Shown here one piece after another: positions 1-11,950 of a stretch of 64,000 bases of DNA. Origin of the DNA: Epiperipatus broadwayi. Its lineage: Eukaryota > Onychophora > Udeonychophora > Euonychophora > Peripatidae. The position numbers and the translations under genes are program-made. The stretch covers positions 15,748,935 to 15,812,934 of the forward strand of contig JAQFVV010012402.1 in the NCBI GenBank assembly GCA_028023455.1, given 5' to 3'. The notes beneath the pieces were generated by a model. It did no database searches. It was not told where the DNA came from and saw only the letters and a program-made list of their open reading frames with translations. Within the stretch, counting starts at the first letter, position 1. Each line of letters starts with the position of its first letter.

Positions 1-2579
1 ATGTTTAGCATACTAAATATTCATATTAAACTACTAAAAATTAAATATCCTACTTTGTTTAGTCGTTACAATAGTATAAAGTTTTATTGATTTTATAAAT
101 AGTTTTTATTATCATATTTTAATAAGAACATTTTTTATAGCAGTCTTTTTTTTGTAGTGTAATCTGGATAAAGATTTTGATTAGTTTTTGATTATAGAGA
201 AGATAGCACAAAATATGTTTTTAATTTAGCATTTTGATTGGGATGCAGTATGTGAATGTTAAATTCCCAACACATTTTTAATGAAAATTACCAAGGCAAT
301 AGCAATAGTAGTTGATCATCATTAATAATAGTTTGGCTTTGCTTGCCACCCCTTTAACATAATTTGTTATTTAAATCTAAATCATAAGTTTTAATAATCC
401 TTTATATTGTTAAGATCCTCTATAGAAAATATAATTGTGATATTAATGCTATTTTTTTTATATAGTATCATGTAAAATTTATCTAATGCTTTTATTGAAA
501 CATATAAAATCATATTTTGTGACAGAATTTCAACATCACTATCAAAGTGTTTGATTTTATAAAGAGTTAATGCACTAGTTCAATAATTTGTCTGCATAAA
601 GTATGTGAAAGGAAATTATTACCTTTTTTTTTTTTTGTGCTGGTGTTTTTTTTAGAGCTTAAATATATTTTGTATTTATGAGTAAATTATTCATAAGTAG
701 TCATAACAAGTGTAACCACTCTAAAATCTAGAAGAAAAAATTGAGCTAAAGAGAAAAATAATAAAAAAGATTAGTTTTGTTATGACTATACAAATCAATC
801 CATGAACTCAGAGTATGACCATCACATACATTATGTCCTGTCCATTTTCATTGTTTATTTGACATCTTGTGATGCTGTCTTTCAACTTCAGCTGCAAAAT
901 TTTAATCCTGAATTACTTAAACACCTATTTAATTCTAATTTTCCACTGTACTGCATCTTTAACCATAAATTGATTGGACTTATGATTTTAGATCATATTT
1001 TCTGACTTTTATGAAGCATCTTTAAGTGAAATTTTCCCTGTGCTTTTATATTACAAAAATACGAGTTTGTAAATGCAACAACAGCACATTGAGGTCAAAG
1101 ATGCATCTCAGCATCCAGATTTGACTTTTTACTTTAAAAGTCACCAAAATATTTAAATGGTTTTTATTCTTTATGTGAATGTTACAAATAAATGTTAATA
1201 TCAGTTTTTTAACTATGTTTGATTCTCTTCATTGAGATTGAAAATCATTCAGCTACCACATGCAATAATTTACTTCCATTTTAGTAGATTAAATTGGATT
1301 TGGTTTATTAAATGTACCGATGCATTATTATTTTTATTAAATGTATGTTATGCTCTCTGCCCAAAAACAGGTACTATAATCAAGTGATATTATATCACAT
1401 TAAATATACTCTTACGAATAATATTTTTAATCTTTGATGTTTATTTGCATTGTTATCTTTAAATATTATCTATAGATTGTAAAATAGTAATGTAATAAAT
1501 TGTTACTTGACCCAACAATGGAGAATGTTAAAGAAATTTTTTAGAGGAAAACATAAGATTGAATATAATGAAATAATGTAATTAGAGAATCTTAGAAAAG
1601 ATTAGCTTGGGCTAATAAAAATAAGAATTTATATATCTGAAATGAAAATGAAAGATGGTATTGAATATATAAAAGGCTTAAGTAGCAATAGCAAATAATA
1701 GTGGTTTTTGGGATATTTTCTAAGAAGTTAATGTCCTAGAATAAAGTTGGAATTATGGAAACATTACCAAGATTTGATAGTAAACTACTAAACAGGATAA
1801 AGTACTCCAATTTTTAATTGTAAATACTTCATGTATAAACTCTGCTGTAAATGCAATTATATGTAGATAATTTTCAGTCTTTATTTTCTAGGATTTTTTT
1901 ATCATGTTTAAAAGATTCAATAAACAACTGCCTTTTGAAGCTGTTCATTTTACCAAGATTCATTTTTTTTCTTTTTTTGTTTGGCATAATATGTAAGATC
2001 AGGATTATGTCAATTGTCACATTATATTGCATTGTTGAATTTTTTGTGGTTTTGATCAACAGTAACAACTACTGATCATTTTATTCCACCACATATCTTT
2101 TAATCAGCATCAATATCTAAAAAAAAATAGCTTTTTAAATTTATATAAAATAGATTTTATTACTAAATTTTACTAATTTTTGCTGCTTCATTAATGTAAT
2201 ATCTACTACCAGATATATGTTTCTTCTGTATTGTTACAGTAACAAGTTGGTGCTTTGTCAGAAGAATCTTTTGAACTTGCAGTTAATAAGAATTATTTGT
2301 CTCATATTTATTAGAATCACTATTGTTGTCTTCATCCCTGTTTATAAATTGAGAATGATATTCATTTTTTGAACTAGTAGCTGATAAGAAATAGTTTCTA
2401 ATTTTTCTAAGCATGATAAAGCTTAAGTTAATGAAATCTCTTACTCATTATTACTTCACATTTATTACATACAAAAGAAACATGTTTTTTGAACAGATTT
2501 ATGTAAATTGTGTATCAAACTGAATTTGGAACATTATATGAATTGAATGTAAATTTTATAAAATATCATTAAATATTAG
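1..2579. other. AT-rich non-coding DNA
   Basis: No exon, RNA gene or recognisable transposon is visible. The short open frames here (for example 802-1005 and the overlapping pair near 1851-2075) are AT-rich, low complexity and lack splice or family signals. A weak Glu/Ser-containing open frame near 2241-2308 has no clean acceptor and ends in a stop, so it is not called. The stretch is either upstream intron of the gene at 4604-8516 or intergenic DNA. Confidence 0.6.
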
Positions 2580-2581
2580 TA

Positions 2582-3540
2582 CACCTGGCTCTCGTTTTAC
2601 ACGATAGATACGTTCCTTAGAAAACAAGCGCAAACGAAATCGCGCAAAAATAGACGTAACTTACCTTGAAAAAGGGGGGATACAGACTGTGATTTTTCAA
2701 AAATCGTGTAAAAGCAAAGCACCAATGTAAAATTATTTTAAAATTTGTGCAAAAAAAAAATAAGAAAATAAAATATGACTAATAAAAAATTTCAAATTTG
2801 AAAAAAATTGATACAAGACAAACTTTTTTTTATCTATAATATTTAATTTTATTCAAAACAATATATTTTTATGCATAATTTATAGTAATTTACATTTTTT
2901 TATACACATTTTAATTATTATCACTATTTGCCAATAAACAGGTTCGTTTGCAAACTGGTAAAAAATCAGATTCTTCAAAAGAGGAAATACAACTAGCGCC
3001 AACGTCACTCTCACATTGTGTTAATGGTTTTCTGGTGATAACGTAATTAGTAATTAATCTAACAACTAAAAATTAAATTCTTATTTTTGTCTTTAATTTT
3101 TTAATTTTCTATTTTAATTGTGCCCACTGCTATTACTCACCTTTTAAAAATAAACTTGCGGACACTAAATGATTAATAATTGATTACATTCTTTTTTAAA
3201 AAGCAAAAACAGAATATGATTTAAAATGCAAAATTAACACGCATAATGTTTGAACAAATTTACATTATAATCTTGTAAAATTTAATATGTGTATACATAA
3301 AATACAGAAGTCATGATTTTAATTTTATTATTGCATAAAATCTTACTATTATAAAGCACTGGAAATATTGAAATTACTAAGATGAAGGTCGAATTCCAAT
3401 AATGTGCTATTACTTTCAATATACGCAAAATTTATTATTTAAAGTAATAGCGCATTATCGGAGTTCGACTTCCGGAGAAACGTGAATCGCGTAACTTCAA
3501 AATCGCATTAAATAAATCCGCGTAAAAAGAGACCCAGGTG
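2582..3540. mobile_element. Non-autonomous DNA transposon with TA target duplication
   Basis: The segment starts CACCTGGCTCTCGTTTTACA and ends with its imperfect inverse (TTTTTACGC on the inverse strand, closing with CCAGGTG), giving terminal inverted repeats of about 25-30 bp. It is flanked on both sides by TA (2580-2581 and 3541-3542), the target duplication of Tc1/mariner/pogo-type transposases. CpG-containing blocks such as AAATCGCGCAAA stand out from the AT-rich surroundings at both ends. No transposase reading frame survives, so it must have moved in trans. The family name is unknown to me; assignment to the Tc1/mariner superfamily rests only on the TA flank and terminal structure. Confidence 0.75.
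3386..3471. repeat. Internal hairpin inside the TA-flanked transposon
   Basis: Two arms of about 30 bp (around GGTCGAATTCCAATAATG and the inverse of CGCATTATCGGAGTTCGACT) pair with a few mismatches around an AT-rich loop. It lies just inside the right end of the 2582-3540 element, so it is probably a subterminal structure of that transposon or a nested foldback. Confidence 0.65.
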
Positions 3541-3542
3541 TA

Positions 3543-4603
3543 TAATTAAAAGGTAAAACAATAAAGATCTTTCAACAGAGAAGAACAGTGAAGAAGCTTT
3601 AGATTTGTGTTTTTTTGGGTAGTGACTGTTTGAATATTTTTCATTCATGCTTTTCTCTTTAGCTAAGAATTGGTTGATACTATTTTATCAATTATTGTTA
3701 GATAGTTAGCTGGATTGGCTGTCTGAAAGAAAAAATTCTAAGTTCGTTGAAAAAATTTTGAAGTTTATGTAGCCTGTATTTGAATTCAGGTCATAGCCAT
3801 GGTAAGAAGATGTGCTATTCTTGCACTATTTAAAGTAAATAATTTATAAGTTTTTATATTCCAAAATTATTTGTCATGTCTATTACGCCAGAAACATATT
3901 AAAAAAAATACAATCATATTGACTAACATGGCAATTTTACATATAAAATTCAAAATGTTATGTTTAATAAGAAAATAACATAAAAATACATTTACATTTT
4001 TAAATTAAGTCCAAAGGATATCTGTTTAATACAAAAAAATAAATAATTTACAATAAAATGAAATATGAATACCAGTCAGAATGACCAATGCAACAGTTCT
4101 AGTAATATAAATTTAAATGCAAACCAGTTATTATTTTAATTTTTATTATTAATTAGATTACAAATAAAAGGTTAAAGAAATTGTAAAATGTGTATTTTAA
4201 AATAAATGAAATGCTTAATAGAAAATCTTTCCCTAAAGCAATGAAAGTTTACAAGATTAAATAAAAACCCTTAAAATCTTTAATTTCAAGCCTTACAGAT
4301 TTAATGAGATTTTATAATTAAAAAAACAATAATAATTGATAGTTGTTCTGGAGTTTATATGATGCTCAAGCACCAGAAGCAACACTTCCCATAGATTTTT
4401 ACTCTGCAGTTTATTGCACTATTATTGGCTTAAATTGCACAGAACTTGATGCTAATTTCATTATCTTATGTTTTAAGTAAGCCTTATACTGAGAGATATA
4501 TGACATGTCCCTAATATTTTTTTTATTATTTCTTGGAAGTTAAAATTTAAAAATATTTTTTTAATCATAATTTTGTTCTTTTATTCTTGTTTTTTTTTTT
4601 TAG
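3543..4603. other. Putative intron upstream of the first supported exon
   Basis: AT-rich sequence without an exon that I can support. A block near 3700-3850 reads like a decayed tRNA-derived SINE (TTTGAATTCAGGTCATAGCC resembles a B box and its downstream part) but is too degraded to be sure. The 3' end has the long pyrimidine tract expected before the acceptor at 4601-4603. Confidence 0.45.
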
Positions 4604-4675
4604 TTAAAAAGATCAGCATAGATTCAGACAGTGGAGAAGACAGCTTCTTTGATAAAGTTACTGTACCTTTGTCAG
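4604..4675 (+). CDS. Internal coding exon of an unidentified acidic/Ser-rich protein
   Basis: A 72-nt exon lies between a long poly-T tract ending in TAG (4601-4603) and a GTAGAT donor at 4676. Reading with two leading bases gives KKISIDSDSGEDSFFDKVTV followed by PLS, and one base remains. The next exon at 8381 starts with the two bases needed to complete that codon, giving Ala, so the two exons join in frame. The peptide is hydrophilic with clustered Asp, Ser and Glu, and SDSGED is a casein-kinase-2-like context, as in disordered parts of cytoskeletal, ciliary or nuclear scaffold proteins. I do not recognise the protein. Exon status is inferred from splice signals, phase match and composition; it has not been compared with any database. 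Confidence 0.7.
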
Positions 4676-6384
4676 GTAGATATGGTTTTATTAATTTTTT
4701 TCCTTTTATTTAAAAATATAAAATGGTATACATTACCTTGCCAAAACCCATTAAATACTTACTAAAAGCATTAATCAGGTTGACCTATCTTTGATCTTAA
4801 ACATCTGCATTTCAATCAGAAATACAAGTGCCATTAGCTTTGTTCATTTTTAAGCCCAGTTTTCTATCTAGTACTTTAAATTTATCATAACTCTTCTCAG
4901 ATCTTGTCAGGCTATGTCATTCAGTTTTTGAAGTTTGCAAAAAGGAATTGATAATTTAGTAGCAGCTTTACTTTGTTATTTATATATTTGATATGAATAT
5001 TTAATCATTTTTCAAGTCTCTTTAAAAATACCAATAAACTAGCATTTTATAGTCAAAACTCTCAAATTCAGTGCTTTGATATCTTTCTAATCTGCCAGAA
5101 GTGTAGAAAAAGCACTTAATCACATTCTTACTATCTACTAATTTGCATTACTGAGTTTATTGTATATAGATACAATGTGGATTTTTTATAAAGTGTTTGA
5201 TGGTTTTGACAGTTTAATGTATTTACATTTTAAAATGCTAAGAAATTATGTTGCTTTTATAAAACTATGATAAAAATGATATTATCTTTGTATGAACATA
5301 GATGTGTGTGTATGTATCAAGTTGACTACTGTGAGCAGTATTTGGTTGTTATATGTGATGGTGTCTGTTCTTATTGTTTGTTACCACAAATTATTTTAGT
5401 ATCTTAGCATAATGTAGCTCAGTAATTGACTTACATTATATATTTTAATAAGTTTTTTATATTAGTGATATATTTATAGATATATTAAACAATCTCCACA
5501 CTTCTCTATTCTTTTTAAATTCTTATAAATAAAGATACAATAAAAGACAAATGACCTCCATTAGATATATTGATCTTTAACTGAGATTTAAAGTTTATAT
5601 CTGTGCTACAGATAATCTCTAGTTTAGTAAATTTAGTAATAATCATTATTGTATTTATCTGAGGTGGATGGTGTCAAAGTTGTGAGTGGAGTGAGTTTGA
5701 CAGTTTTTTGAAACTTAAAAAAAACACCATCTAAAATAATTACTTGCATAGTAATTAAAACAGTATCCTTCAGGCACTAAAAATATAATTATCATTAGTC
5801 AGACTATAATTTTGTGAATTTTTCTGTTTTAATTATTGCTTTTTCTTCTTGAGATTATCATTAAACTTCTTAACTATCTATCTGTCTGTCAGTATTCATA
5901 CTTTAGCTGACCTTCCTACTTATTTAGTTCTTTCTCTCTCTCTATATATATATATCAAGATTAATACTCCAACAAATAAATGAAATACTCTCAATCTAAA
6001 GCACAAGATAAAACTTTTTGAGAGAAAAGATCAAAGTAAATTCCTAGCTGTTATTCCCATGTCATTATTCACATGATAAATGAATGTGGATGGGCTTCTC
6101 ACCAACATGCTTAAACTAGTGTGGTCAACTTACCATATTTTACCTCTAAGCTTAATTAATCTTTAAGAAAACACCATGATAATTCTAATAGTTTTTAACC
6201 GATATATCAATTTTTTTCTTTTTTTGAAGTTAAGATGACTAGGAGTGAATATTGTGAATTATTTATTATAACCATGGCTAATAAAAATAAATTATGTTTT
6301 TTCATTTCTTGGAGGCTTGAAATTCATTAGCCTCTTACAGTTAATAAATCAATTTCTCGTTTGAAAAACTAAGAAAATATTTGT
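4676..6384. other. Intron sequence, AT-rich
   Basis: First part of the intron between the two supported exons. Nothing coding is visible. A short CT/TA microsatellite lies near 5931-5957. Sequence from about 6180 onwards probably belongs to the 5' untranslated part of the LINE relic that follows. Confidence 0.55.
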
Positions 6385-7760
6385 CTGACATTGTGAAGTT
6401 AGAAGAAAAAGTGAAGCAACAACAATTGATTTAAAAAGTGGATATATACTTTATTATAAAGGCTTCAATAGTGGATGCATAAGTGCAGTGGAATTCATTA
6501 TAAGTGAAAGATGATGAACAACACTGGGAGGATTGATGATATATTATGCAGAATGGTAAAATTAATTATTCAACTTAATGGAAGATCTCTAATGACAGTA
6601 ATTCATTTACATGACCCAGTCAGTCCTTTTTGTGAAGAAGAAGAAAAATACTTCTGATCAGAACAAATGCCATTTTAAAATTGCTGCAGGAGATTTTAAT
6701 GCTAGAATTAAAAAAACTATTTGGAAGATGAAAGTATTGTGAACAAATTTGGTAATGGAAATGAGAAAGAACATACAGTTGTGAAGTTTTCAGAAAAAGC
6801 AAATGTATATATTTTCAATTTCTTTTATGAGAAAAATGCAAAGTAGATATAGTAATGAAAGCATCCAAATGAAGGCACAGCAGAGTTGGATTATATTTTG
6901 ATTACTAGAAAATATTGATTTGATAGATTTAAAACAAGAAAGAATCATGGATTAATGATGTGTAGGATGTACCTGCAAAGTTTGAAAGAGAAAAGCTATT
7001 AATAAAAATAGTATTAGCAATTGATATTCTATTTTTCAGAAATAAAGCTTTAATGAGTTTAAACTAGAACTTATTAATCATTTTAAAATATAAACAGATT
7101 TTAAAAATGATTCTGACTTATATGAAATCAATAAGATCAGACTTGAGAGAGATCAGTAAGATAATTGGTACTCAGCAAACCCTGCTATACAAATAATCAG
7201 TACCAAAAAGCAGCATCAAGAAAGGGATTGTATGGAAAAAGGGGAAATATTAAAAAATGAAATATTTTGAAAAACAATGTACGAAATTCTGTAAAATGGT
7301 ATGAATAAGAGTTAATAATGACATAAATAAAAATAAATAATAGAATGTGACATTGTTTGAGAGTTAACTTTGAGAGAGCTGATATATGATCCATGGACTT
7401 TGAGCTCCCGAATCAACCACGGTCTATTGCATCAAATTATTATATAAAAATGATAATACATGAAAATATAATTGAATTGGTAAAGAAAACTAAAGGAAAA
7501 GAAACAACATCTTAAAAATATAAAGTAATATTTTGATATTAGAAGGAAAAATTGATTTAGTATTTAAAAGGAAAAATATCATTGTTACTAAAACGAGAGA
7601 TATTATCATGATGAAATTGAAAAATTCTATAAAAAAATGACATAATAATTAAGAACAGGAATACAAGATACCCTCTACAATTATGACATCTTTTGAAATG
7701 TCATATATTTAAAATGAAAAGAGATATGAAATTAAATCTATGAAGAAAAGAAAAATTTTA
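6385..7760 (+). pseudogene. Decayed RTE-like LINE: endonuclease domain and linker
   Basis: Read through many stops and frameshifts, the + strand shows the apurinic-type endonuclease of RTE/CR1-like non-LTR retrotransposons. At about 6683-6707 is FKIAAGDFNARI, the GDFNA motif of the catalytic fold. At about 6866-6910 is WKHPNEGTAELDYILITRKY, matching the conserved W-HP-(x)n-DYIL segment. Further on, a charged linker with ELINHFK and DLYEINKIRLE precedes where the reverse transcriptase should begin. No RT is left here: the copy is truncated near 7760, next to a foldback element. It lies within the intron of the 4604-8516 gene. The tail relics at 27545-28335 and 58500-59205 may belong to the same family, which I infer from style and decay, not from overlap. 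Confidence 0.7.
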
Positions 7761-7842
7761 GGAAGTGATAGACTTATAGATATTTTAAAAGAAATATTAA
7801 AGAAATAGAAAAATTGCTATTAATTACTAATAATTTGATATA

Positions 7843-8109
7843 TACCATATAATACTAAATTGTTCATTCAGTTTACCACCGTTACACAATGCTTTATTTA
7901 TCATTCTTTTTTACAGTTTACAGTTTTGATTGCCCCAGCAATCCTATTCAGAACTTATTAAAATTTGAATTTAGAGTTGAGGCTAGGAGAAATAAAGTTC
8001 TGAAGAAGATTGCTGGGGCAATCAAAACTAAACTGTAAAAAAGGGTGGTAAATAAAGCATTGTGTAACAGTAGTAAAGTGAATGGACAATTTGTATTATA
8101 TGCTATACA
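7843..8109. repeat. Foldback/MITE-like inverted repeat with ~110-bp arms
   Basis: Left arm about 7843-7953 and right arm about 8000-8109 are inverse copies with roughly 85-90% identity by eye. The shared core is TTTTGATTGCCCCAGCAATC, beside a CACAATGCTTTATTTA block. The spacer is only about 45 bp. No coding capacity is visible. Target duplications are not clear because the flanks are AT-rich. It lies inside the host-gene intron, so transcription through it would make a long hairpin RNA. Confidence 0.8.
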
Positions 8110-8380
8110 TTTGGCAATGCAATAAAAAAGAATAGTTATTAATTTGATGTATACTTATATAATACAGTATTACATTTTTATATTAAAAAAAGAAAATATT
8201 CAAGATCAATTTTTATTATTAACTGTTAAAATTGTAAAATTTTAAAACTAAAATTGAATTAATTAAATAATTCTTAAATTTGTTTTCAGTGTATTTATTT
8301 ATTTATTTTTCCTAAAAATTATTGTGTGCACAAGTGTAAATAGAGTTATATATATTGCTTTATTTAATTATTTTGTTTAG

Positions 8381-8516
8381 CCACACAAGCATATCAAACA
8401 TTATTAAATAAAAGTAAATCTGAACAAGTTCATAACGATTTTGATGATAATGTGGATGAATTTGACATTGAGGATGAATTAACTTCTGCAGTATCTCGAC
8501 AGTCTGTGATATCAAG
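8381..8516 (+). CDS. Internal coding exon, continues the exon at 4604
   Basis: A 136-nt exon starts after TTTTGTTTAG and ends at a GTAATT donor (8517). It opens with two bases that complete the codon left by the upstream exon, and ends with two bases (AG) left over. The peptide begins TQAYQTLLNKSKSEQ and continues through DDNVDEFDIEDELTSA to SRQSVIS. It has a short Lys/Gln-rich segment that could be helical, then a strongly acidic segment, then a basic/Ser segment. This resembles low-complexity linkers of large coiled-coil or centrosomal proteins, but I cannot name the gene. Support is seen directly: strong splice signals, 44 codons open in an AT-rich background, and phase continuity across about 3.7 kb. 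Confidence 0.75.
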
Positions 8517-8518
8517 GT

Positions 8519-10744
8519 AATTTTAAGTATTCATTTTTTTTAATAAGTTTTTTAATTATATATAAATGATTATATACATTATAATGGTATGAAAATGAGG
8601 GGTGATCATAAGGAGATGGGATACATCATCATCTCATTTAATAAATGAAATAGGAAATGAATGCAATGAATAAATAAAGAAATTGAGCACGTATAAAAGA
8701 AATAAGAATTATAATTAAATATGACAATAATTATAAGTTACAAGATGCATCATCATTGATGTCCTAGCCATGGAATACCACAATTATAAAGTCAATTTCT
8801 TTTTAAAAAATGCAATGAATGGACTTTAAAGTTGATACCATTCTTCATACATATATAAACCCATTGTTATTGCTTGTGTTAGCTTGGAAAGCAGGGACCC
8901 TAGGGGATTATAAATAAGAGAAAATAACCAACATAATATTTTAAATCTATTTTAGTATGAAGTAAATTCACTGGAATAACTTAAAACGATATACAAATTT
9001 ATTAATTAGAAACAATAAAATCAAATTGAAGATTTGTTAAGTATGCTATAAATATAAAAACATCATTCTGATTTTGATTCATAGATTGAAAAATAATAAA
9101 CTACACAAGTAGCATTGTTTATAATTTCCTGATATACAAATTGTAAAAAATATTAAATAATCACGTACATATATATGCATGTATAAGAATATAAAATGTA
9201 CTACTTATTAACAAACTAATAAAAACTATTTATTATACTATATAAATGTATGTTTATGTGTAGAATAAGCCAATCCAGTGCATTTTAAAATATACGAATA
9301 ATACTCTATTTGTTAATATATGCCAATATTATTCTATCATTAAATAACAAATATATACATAATAAGCATGCATATACATACTTATTTCAATGTAAAATAA
9401 AATATTTTAAATTATCAATTCTAATTATTTTTACTTAGTAACAAGTTACTTATTTTAAAGTGTTAAACAAAAGTTTATTTTTTTTTTAAAAAAAAAGTAT
9501 ATATATATATTCTTTCTTTGTAAATCCTGCATAAAAGTTTTTTTCTTCAGATTATTCTTAATTGTAAACATCTTTAAGGTGTTGCTAGAAAGTTCTTTTG
9601 TTTTCAATTTTTGTCCTCTAACTTTAAAAAACTTTCTCAAATTATTTCCATCAGTTAATTGCTTTAGTTTCATTCAAAATCATCTATTCTTCATCAATAC
9701 AGCTGATGTTAAATATTTTCTTGTAGGCAATAAATAGAAATTGACTTTCTGTCACTGCAAAATTAATGATTGAAAAATATCATTCTCAGTATATAATAAA
9801 TTCTATTCATCAGCTAATTGCTTCCATCAGTCCTAATATTATCATTCATGAAATAAATATCAGCATGGATAATCATTATATGACTGACAATAATTGTATG
9901 TTTGTGCTTCTTTGCATATAGATGAATCAGCATATGTATAAAATCATAGAACGGTAATCTTACAGTAAGCTGGCTAGTACTGGAATCTCTCAGTAAACTA
10001 GCCTATTATAATCATGTCCATGATAGTAAAGGACTTATTGACATTTTCAGAAAAAATACACATCAGGTAAATGTTGGCAGTCAGTCAGCCTTATTCAGTC
10101 TCTCTAGTTTGATAGGCTTTAGGCAGGCAAGCCATCTATTACATGCATATGGATTATGAATCATAGAAAAACCATCCTTCCATGTGAATTCAAACTCTAT
10201 TATTGTGAAACTAGCAGCAGCTGGCTTGTACTCTACATCTACCTTAAGTTATTACTTAATAATCTCTTTTTTTTTTTTCGAATCCACATTTTATAGTATA
10301 TCGTGGAATTTGAAAACACAATAACTAAGTTAGGTTTTTGTTTTATCTTGATCAAAAAACTTAACGACTCTTTACAATTCATATTAATGAAAACCAATTT
10401 TTACCTAAAAATTTTCTTAATAATGCAAACAAAATCAGATTGTAGAATTTAAAATCAAAGTATATTCTAATAATTTTCATTTATCTCTAGTAGTTTTAAT
10501 TTTAAAAAAAATTTCTTTCTTAATCCAATTAAAAATGGATAGAGGAATTTTATGATTACTGTTATTATCTGTTATAACATGAAAACAAGCTTGTTTTAGA
10601 TTTTTTTTTAATTATCAAAATCAGAATTAAATAAAACATTAAATAGATTTTTTTTAAATTTTTGATTTAAAATACAATAATTTATAATAATTTTAAATAG
10701 ATATCTACAAAATTTTTTGTTTGTATTAATTTTTTTTCCTTTCA
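8519..10744. other. Putative intron with interspersed repeat fragments
   Basis: No convincing exon. The block at about 10070-10245 (CCATGTGAATTCAAACTCTA near its end) is shared with 20690-20870, so it is a copy of an interspersed repeat. A 55-nt open segment at 9668-9722 has acceptor and donor look-alikes and the phase needed to link the exons at 8381 and 11871, but its composition is intron-like and I do not call it. Confidence 0.5.
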
Positions 10745-11045
10745 ACTTTATATATATATATATAATATCAATGAAATCAAGTCATATATCATGTGATTTA
10801 TTTAGCTTATACTTACAAATATAGTAATATAAAGAGCATGCTAATATCTCTAAACAAGCTTTTTTTTTTTATATTTTACCGTTAAATGCAGCAAGAGAAC
10901 GCATTCAAAATCTCTATATAGATTTATCCCCAAACCGATTTTGAGCTAATGGCTCTTGTCAATGAGGAGCTAGAACATCCAGACACCAGATCACAATATA
11001 TAAACTCAAGCCCAGCATTTATTTAATACTTGAACTATTATGTAG
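10745..11045 (-). repeat. Hammerhead family 2 repeat, inverse copy
   Basis: The minus strand matches the tandem repeat at 15926-16815: it contains the ATAAATGCTGGGCTTGAGTT segment, the ribozyme region, GAATGCGTTCTCTTGCTGCA, and the downstream segment with GCTCTTTATATTAC. The order joins the end of one unit to the start of the next, so this fragment spans a unit junction, as expected from a tandem or circular template. The ribozyme core is degraded (see 10927-10980). Confidence 0.75.
10927..10980 (-). ncRNA. Degenerate type I hammerhead ribozyme motif (family 2)
   Basis: On the minus strand the order is CTCCTCA (helix I), TTGACAA in place of CTGATGA, a perfect 4-bp helix II (GAGC, loop CATTA, GCTC), AAAA in place of GAAA, TCGG, TT, and TGGGG pairing back to CCTCA. 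Helices I and II are kept but catalytic core bases are substituted, so self-cleavage is not expected. Confidence 0.65.
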
Positions 11046-11870
11046 GAAATCTTGCGTTTATTGATAATATATATATATATTGTAACCATATGGTTAGGCT
11101 CGATGTGTGTCGAGCCTTATTTAAGTGGTCAAATGTGAAAAATTTTAAATTTTATTTGACAATAATTGAAATATATTAAATCAATATATTATTGTAGTGG
11201 TATGTAATAGTAGTTGCCAAATTGTATTTTAAAATTAAGTAAATTTTATCAGTAAATCTCCTGAGAGTGATAAAGACTCTGACTGTTCAAGTTATGCTAA
11301 GCCCTCTGGCAGGATGTGTATGAGATTTCATATGCAGTTTGTCAGGTGGACTAATTTCCAATATTAAAATGATAATTTATTAGTGTTATTATTAAGTATG
11401 TTTTGATATTTTATTATTATTAAATAATGGTTAGAAAGATTTAAATTTATAACTCTTCTAAATCAACATTTGTAATCAATCCTTAAGCATATACTTACTG
11501 TGATTTAAGATAGTAGTTAACAGCCTGATTAATTACCACTAATGAATATAGGGGGAGAAATATTAATTATATGCGCACACCATGCTGTTATTGGTTTATT
11601 TTTTTTTTGTACCACAATTCAATGTAATAAAAGGTATAAATAACTTAGCATAAGTAGTAGAGGGGGGACTATTAATAAAAAGAACAAAAGGAAAGATATT
11701 AACATCTCAAACAACAAAATTAAAGAAACCAAGAAGGAGCAAAAAAGTAATAATCACTGGATTTGAATTGACTTGAATCAAGATATATTGTAACTCTTAG
11801 ATTGTGGAGTAGAGATTCTTGATTCCTTGTATTCATTATGACTTACTTATCATCGATTAACAATTGCCAG

Positions 11871-11950
11871 GATTTCACACTAGGAGAAAAATGGGATCCA
11901 ATGAGTATTTCACAAATGGGTTCTTCGCATCTAAAACTGAACAAGAAATT
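11871..11950 (+). CDS. Candidate coding exon, reading frame ambiguous
   Basis: An 80-nt segment follows TTGCCAG and precedes a good GTAAGC donor. Two frames are open. From 11871 in phase 0 it reads DFTLGEKWDPMSISQMG and on to HLKLNKK, with AT-rich third positions and two bases left over. Alternatively, an acceptor at CACACTAG (11881-11883) gives a 67-nt exon reading RKMGSNEYFTNGFFASK onward, which fits the phase left by the exon ending at 8516 without any intervening exon. The first has the better acceptor, the second the better phase. I recognise neither peptide. It may belong to the same gene as 4604-8516. Confidence 0.4.

Noticed and set aside
2241-2308. Peptide-like frame QVGALSEESFELAVNKNYLS
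   Set aside because: The only acceptor-like CAG nearby leaves an in-frame stop, there is a stop at the end and no donor, and a similar AT-rich phrase recurs nearby, so it is probably chance.
9668-9722. 55-nt segment with the phase needed to bridge the exons at 8381 and 11871
   Set aside because: AT-rich, hydrophobic and intron-like in composition; the phase match alone is weak evidence for so short a segment.
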